Part shown: positions 1 to 64,000 of the stretch, one piece after another
Numbering within the stretch: the first letter of the stretch is position 1
How the letters are laid out: each line of letters starts with the position of its first letter
Translations under genes and position numbers: made by a program
The notes under the pieces: generated by a model
Database searches by the model: none
Told to the model about the DNA's origin: nothing
Seen by the model: only the letters and a program-made list of their open reading frames with translations
DNA from: Dallia pectoralis
Lineage: Eukaryota > Chordata > Actinopteri > Esociformes > Umbridae
DNA length: 64,000 bases
Assembly: GCA_029465975.1 (NCBI GenBank)
Contig: CM055730.1
Location: 6,343,801-6,407,800, forward strand
Direction of reading: 5' to 3'

Positions 1-1000
1 ACAGACACATACAGAAACATACAGACACATACAGACATCTACAGACACATACAGACATCTACAGACACATACAGACACATACAGACACATACAGACATCT
101 ACAGACACATACAGACATCTACAGACATCTACAGACATCTACAGACACATACAGACACATACAGACACATACAGACACATACAGACACATACAGACACAT
201 ACAGACACATACAGACACATACAGAAACATACAGACACATACAGACACATACAGAAACATACAGACACATACAGACACATACAGACACATACAGACACAT
301 ACAGACACATACAGACACATACAGAAACATACAGACACATACAGAAACATACAGACACATACAGACACATACAGGCACATACAGACACATACAGAAACAT
401 ACAGAAACATACAGACACATACAGACACATACAGACACATACAGACACATACAGACACATACAGAAACATACAGACACATACAGAAACATACAGACACAT
501 ACAGACACATACAGGCACATACAGACACATACAGAAACATACAGAAACATACAGACACATACAGACACATACAGGCACATACAGACACATACAGAAACAT
601 ACAGACACATACAGACACATACAGACACATACAGACACATACAGACACATACAGGCACATACAGACACATACAGAAACATACAGACACATACAGACACAT
701 ACAGACACATACAGACACATACAGAAACATACAGACACATACAGACACATACAGACACATACAGAAACATACAGACACATAAAGAAACATACAGACACAT
801 ACAGAAACATACAGACACATACAGACACATACAGACACATAAAGAAACATACAGACACATACAGACACATACAGAAACATACAGACACATACAGACACAT
901 ACAGGCACATACAGACACATACAGACACATACAGACACATACAGACATCTACAGACATCTACAGACATCTACAGACATCTACAGACATCTACAGACATCT
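1..1000. repeat. 10-bp minisatellite, about 100 copies
   Basis: Unbroken array of acagacacat with variants acagaaacat, acaggcacat, aaagaaacat and acagacatct. The acagacatct variant is concentrated at both ends of the visible array. It runs off the left edge, so its full size is unknown. The three long minus-strand open frames here are repeat artefacts (Cys/Val/Met-rich 10-residue periodicity). Confidence 0.97.
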
Positions 1001-1503
1001 AATCCTCACACGGTACGGCACAAATGTTGGCCATGTTGGAATCACGTGGACTCTGATTCAGTACTCAATCTGTCCACACCAATCACATCCGTCTGATGTG
1101 GTGGTTTCATCCGGGTGCAGAGCATCTAATCAGAAGCTTTCCAATCCGTCATCAGGGAATCTGGGAATATTATCCAGTTGATGCTAGGACATTTAATCCG
1201 CTGCTACGGCAGTCGTAATACAACACTGGAGTAATTGTGTTATGACAAATTATTTCCCTCGGTTATTCACGGCTGCCCTGTCTGCCTGTGGAGCTAAATG
1301 TTGCCAGCGAGATATTAATAATGTCTAGCAGTTATTGTGCCGTGAAGACGATGTGATGAAGAGCACCCGCGAGCGAGCGTCCGGCTCCAGTGGAAATTAA
1401 ACACACATCTGCTGCCAACAACAATGTATGGTTTGGTTTTTGATGTATGACTTGATTAGTAACAGGGTGCCGAACGTAGCAATTCATCTCCTTCCGTTCC
1501 CAG
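1001..1503. other. Intron upstream of w1, no recognisable element
   Basis: Unique-looking sequence between the 10-bp array and the first exon. I looked for the preceding SPRY1 exon (expected to end in AA of a split Lys codon) and did not find it, so it lies before the window. Confidence 0.6.
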
Positions 1504-63219
<61,716 letters not shown>

Positions 63220-63228
63220 GTAATCACT

Positions 63229-64000
63229 ACCGGTCTTACTGGAACGTTATAACAACCTGATGAGCTGCCTTACTATAAGGTTATAACAACCTGATGAGCT
63301 GCCTTACTATGAGGTTATAACAACCTGATGAGCTGTCTTACTATGAGGTTATAACAACCTGATGAGCTGTCTTACTGTGAGGTTATAACAACCTGATGAG
63401 CTGTCTTACTGTAAGGTTATAACTACCTGATGAGCTGTCTAACTATAAGGTTATAACAACCTGATGAGCTGTCTTACTATGAGGTTATAACTACCTGATG
63501 AGCTGTCTTACTGTAAGGTTATAACAACCTGATGAGCTGTCTTACTATGAGGTTATAACTACCTGATGAGCTGTCTTACTGTAAGGTTATAACAACCTGA
63601 TGAGCTGTCTTACTATGAGGTTATAACTACCTGATGAGCTGTCTTACTGTAAGGTTATAACAACCTGATGAGCTGTCTTACTATAAGGTTATAACTACCT
63701 GATGAGCTGTCTTACTATAAGGTTATAACTACCTGATGAGCTGTCTTACTATGAGGTTATAACTACCTGATGAGCTGTCTTACTATAAGGTTATAACTAC
63801 CTGATGAGCTGTCTTACTATGAGGTTATAACAACCTGATGAGCTGTCTTACTATAAGGTTATAACAACCTGATCAGCTGTCTTACTATGAGGTTATAACA
63901 ACCTGATGAGCTGTCTTACTATGAGGTTATAACTACCTGATGAGCTGTCTTACTGTAAGGTTATAACAACCTGATGAGCTGTCTTACTATAAGGTTATAA
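63229..64000. repeat. 34-bp minisatellite starting by the w76 donor, about 22 copies, leaving the window
   Basis: Unit aggttataacaacctgatga then gctgtcttactata, with aac/act and gtgagg/gtaagg variants. The first degenerate unit begins about 10 bp after the donor; later units contain ataaggttataac, resembling the junction acaaggtaatcac. Continues past 64000. Confidence 0.95.

Noticed and set aside
119..968. Three 270-280-codon minus-strand Cys/Val-rich frames resembling keratin-associated proteins
   Set aside because: A 10-bp repeat without stops is open in all three frames; composition only.

Overview
The window is a contiguous piece of one vertebrate gene: a fish ryanodine receptor 2 (ryr2, the cardiac/brain SR Ca2+-release channel), read on the + strand from inside SPRY1 (1504) to the first transmembrane helix of the channel domain (63219). 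I placed 76 exons by hand from splice sites, reading phase and family similarity. They total 11,212 nt (3,737 codons), every junction keeps frame, and no exon contains a stop. A 77th exon, an 18-nt microexon at 55306-55323, is strongly supported, and a 57-nt cassette candidate sits at 49090-49146. The N-terminal region and the pore (S2-S6, selectivity filter) lie outside the window. Isoform calls rest on RYR2-type residues in several variable segments: the SPRY1/RyR-repeat linker, SPRY2, the SPRY3 loop and the phosphorylation loop.

Organism: a euteleost. Two degraded Tc1/mariner fish elements, very dense minisatellites and short dispersed repeats with the 'tttgggac' motif suggest a salmoniform/esociform-type genome, but that last step is a guess.

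Layout: 1.5-9.2 kb, SPRY1 end and RyR repeats 1-2; 9.2-15.3 kb, one intron almost filled by a 39/40-bp minisatellite; 15.4-23.2 kb, SPRY2, linker and SPRY3; 23.9-33.7 kb, solenoid/RIH region with a conserved RxLxS phosphosite; 34.2-37.7 kb, RyR repeats 3-4 with the RRIS phosphorylation loop; 38-46.6 kb, helical solenoid; 46.8 kb, calmodulin-binding segment; 47-59.8 kb, central domain; 59.9-60.6 kb, EF-hand pair and U-motif; 60.7-63.2 kb, divergent TM region and S1.

The striking feature is the introns. By hand tally about 24 kb (over a third of the window) is tandem repeat, and many arrays are anchored on splice junctions. At exons w14, w16, w19, w30, w41 and w57 the repeat unit contains the end of the exon plus its 5' splice site. 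At w14 and w46 it contains the 3' splice site plus the start of the exon. The gene therefore carries roughly 80 decoy donors and 7 decoy acceptors. Exon w14 (SPRY3) has both junctions captured, and its three upstream decoy acceptors are spaced 42 bp apart in an open frame, so their use would add 14, 28 or 42 residues. Other arrays begin within a few bases of a donor (w1, w6, w23, w29, w38, w76). I saw no second gene, RNA gene, CRISPR array or promoter.
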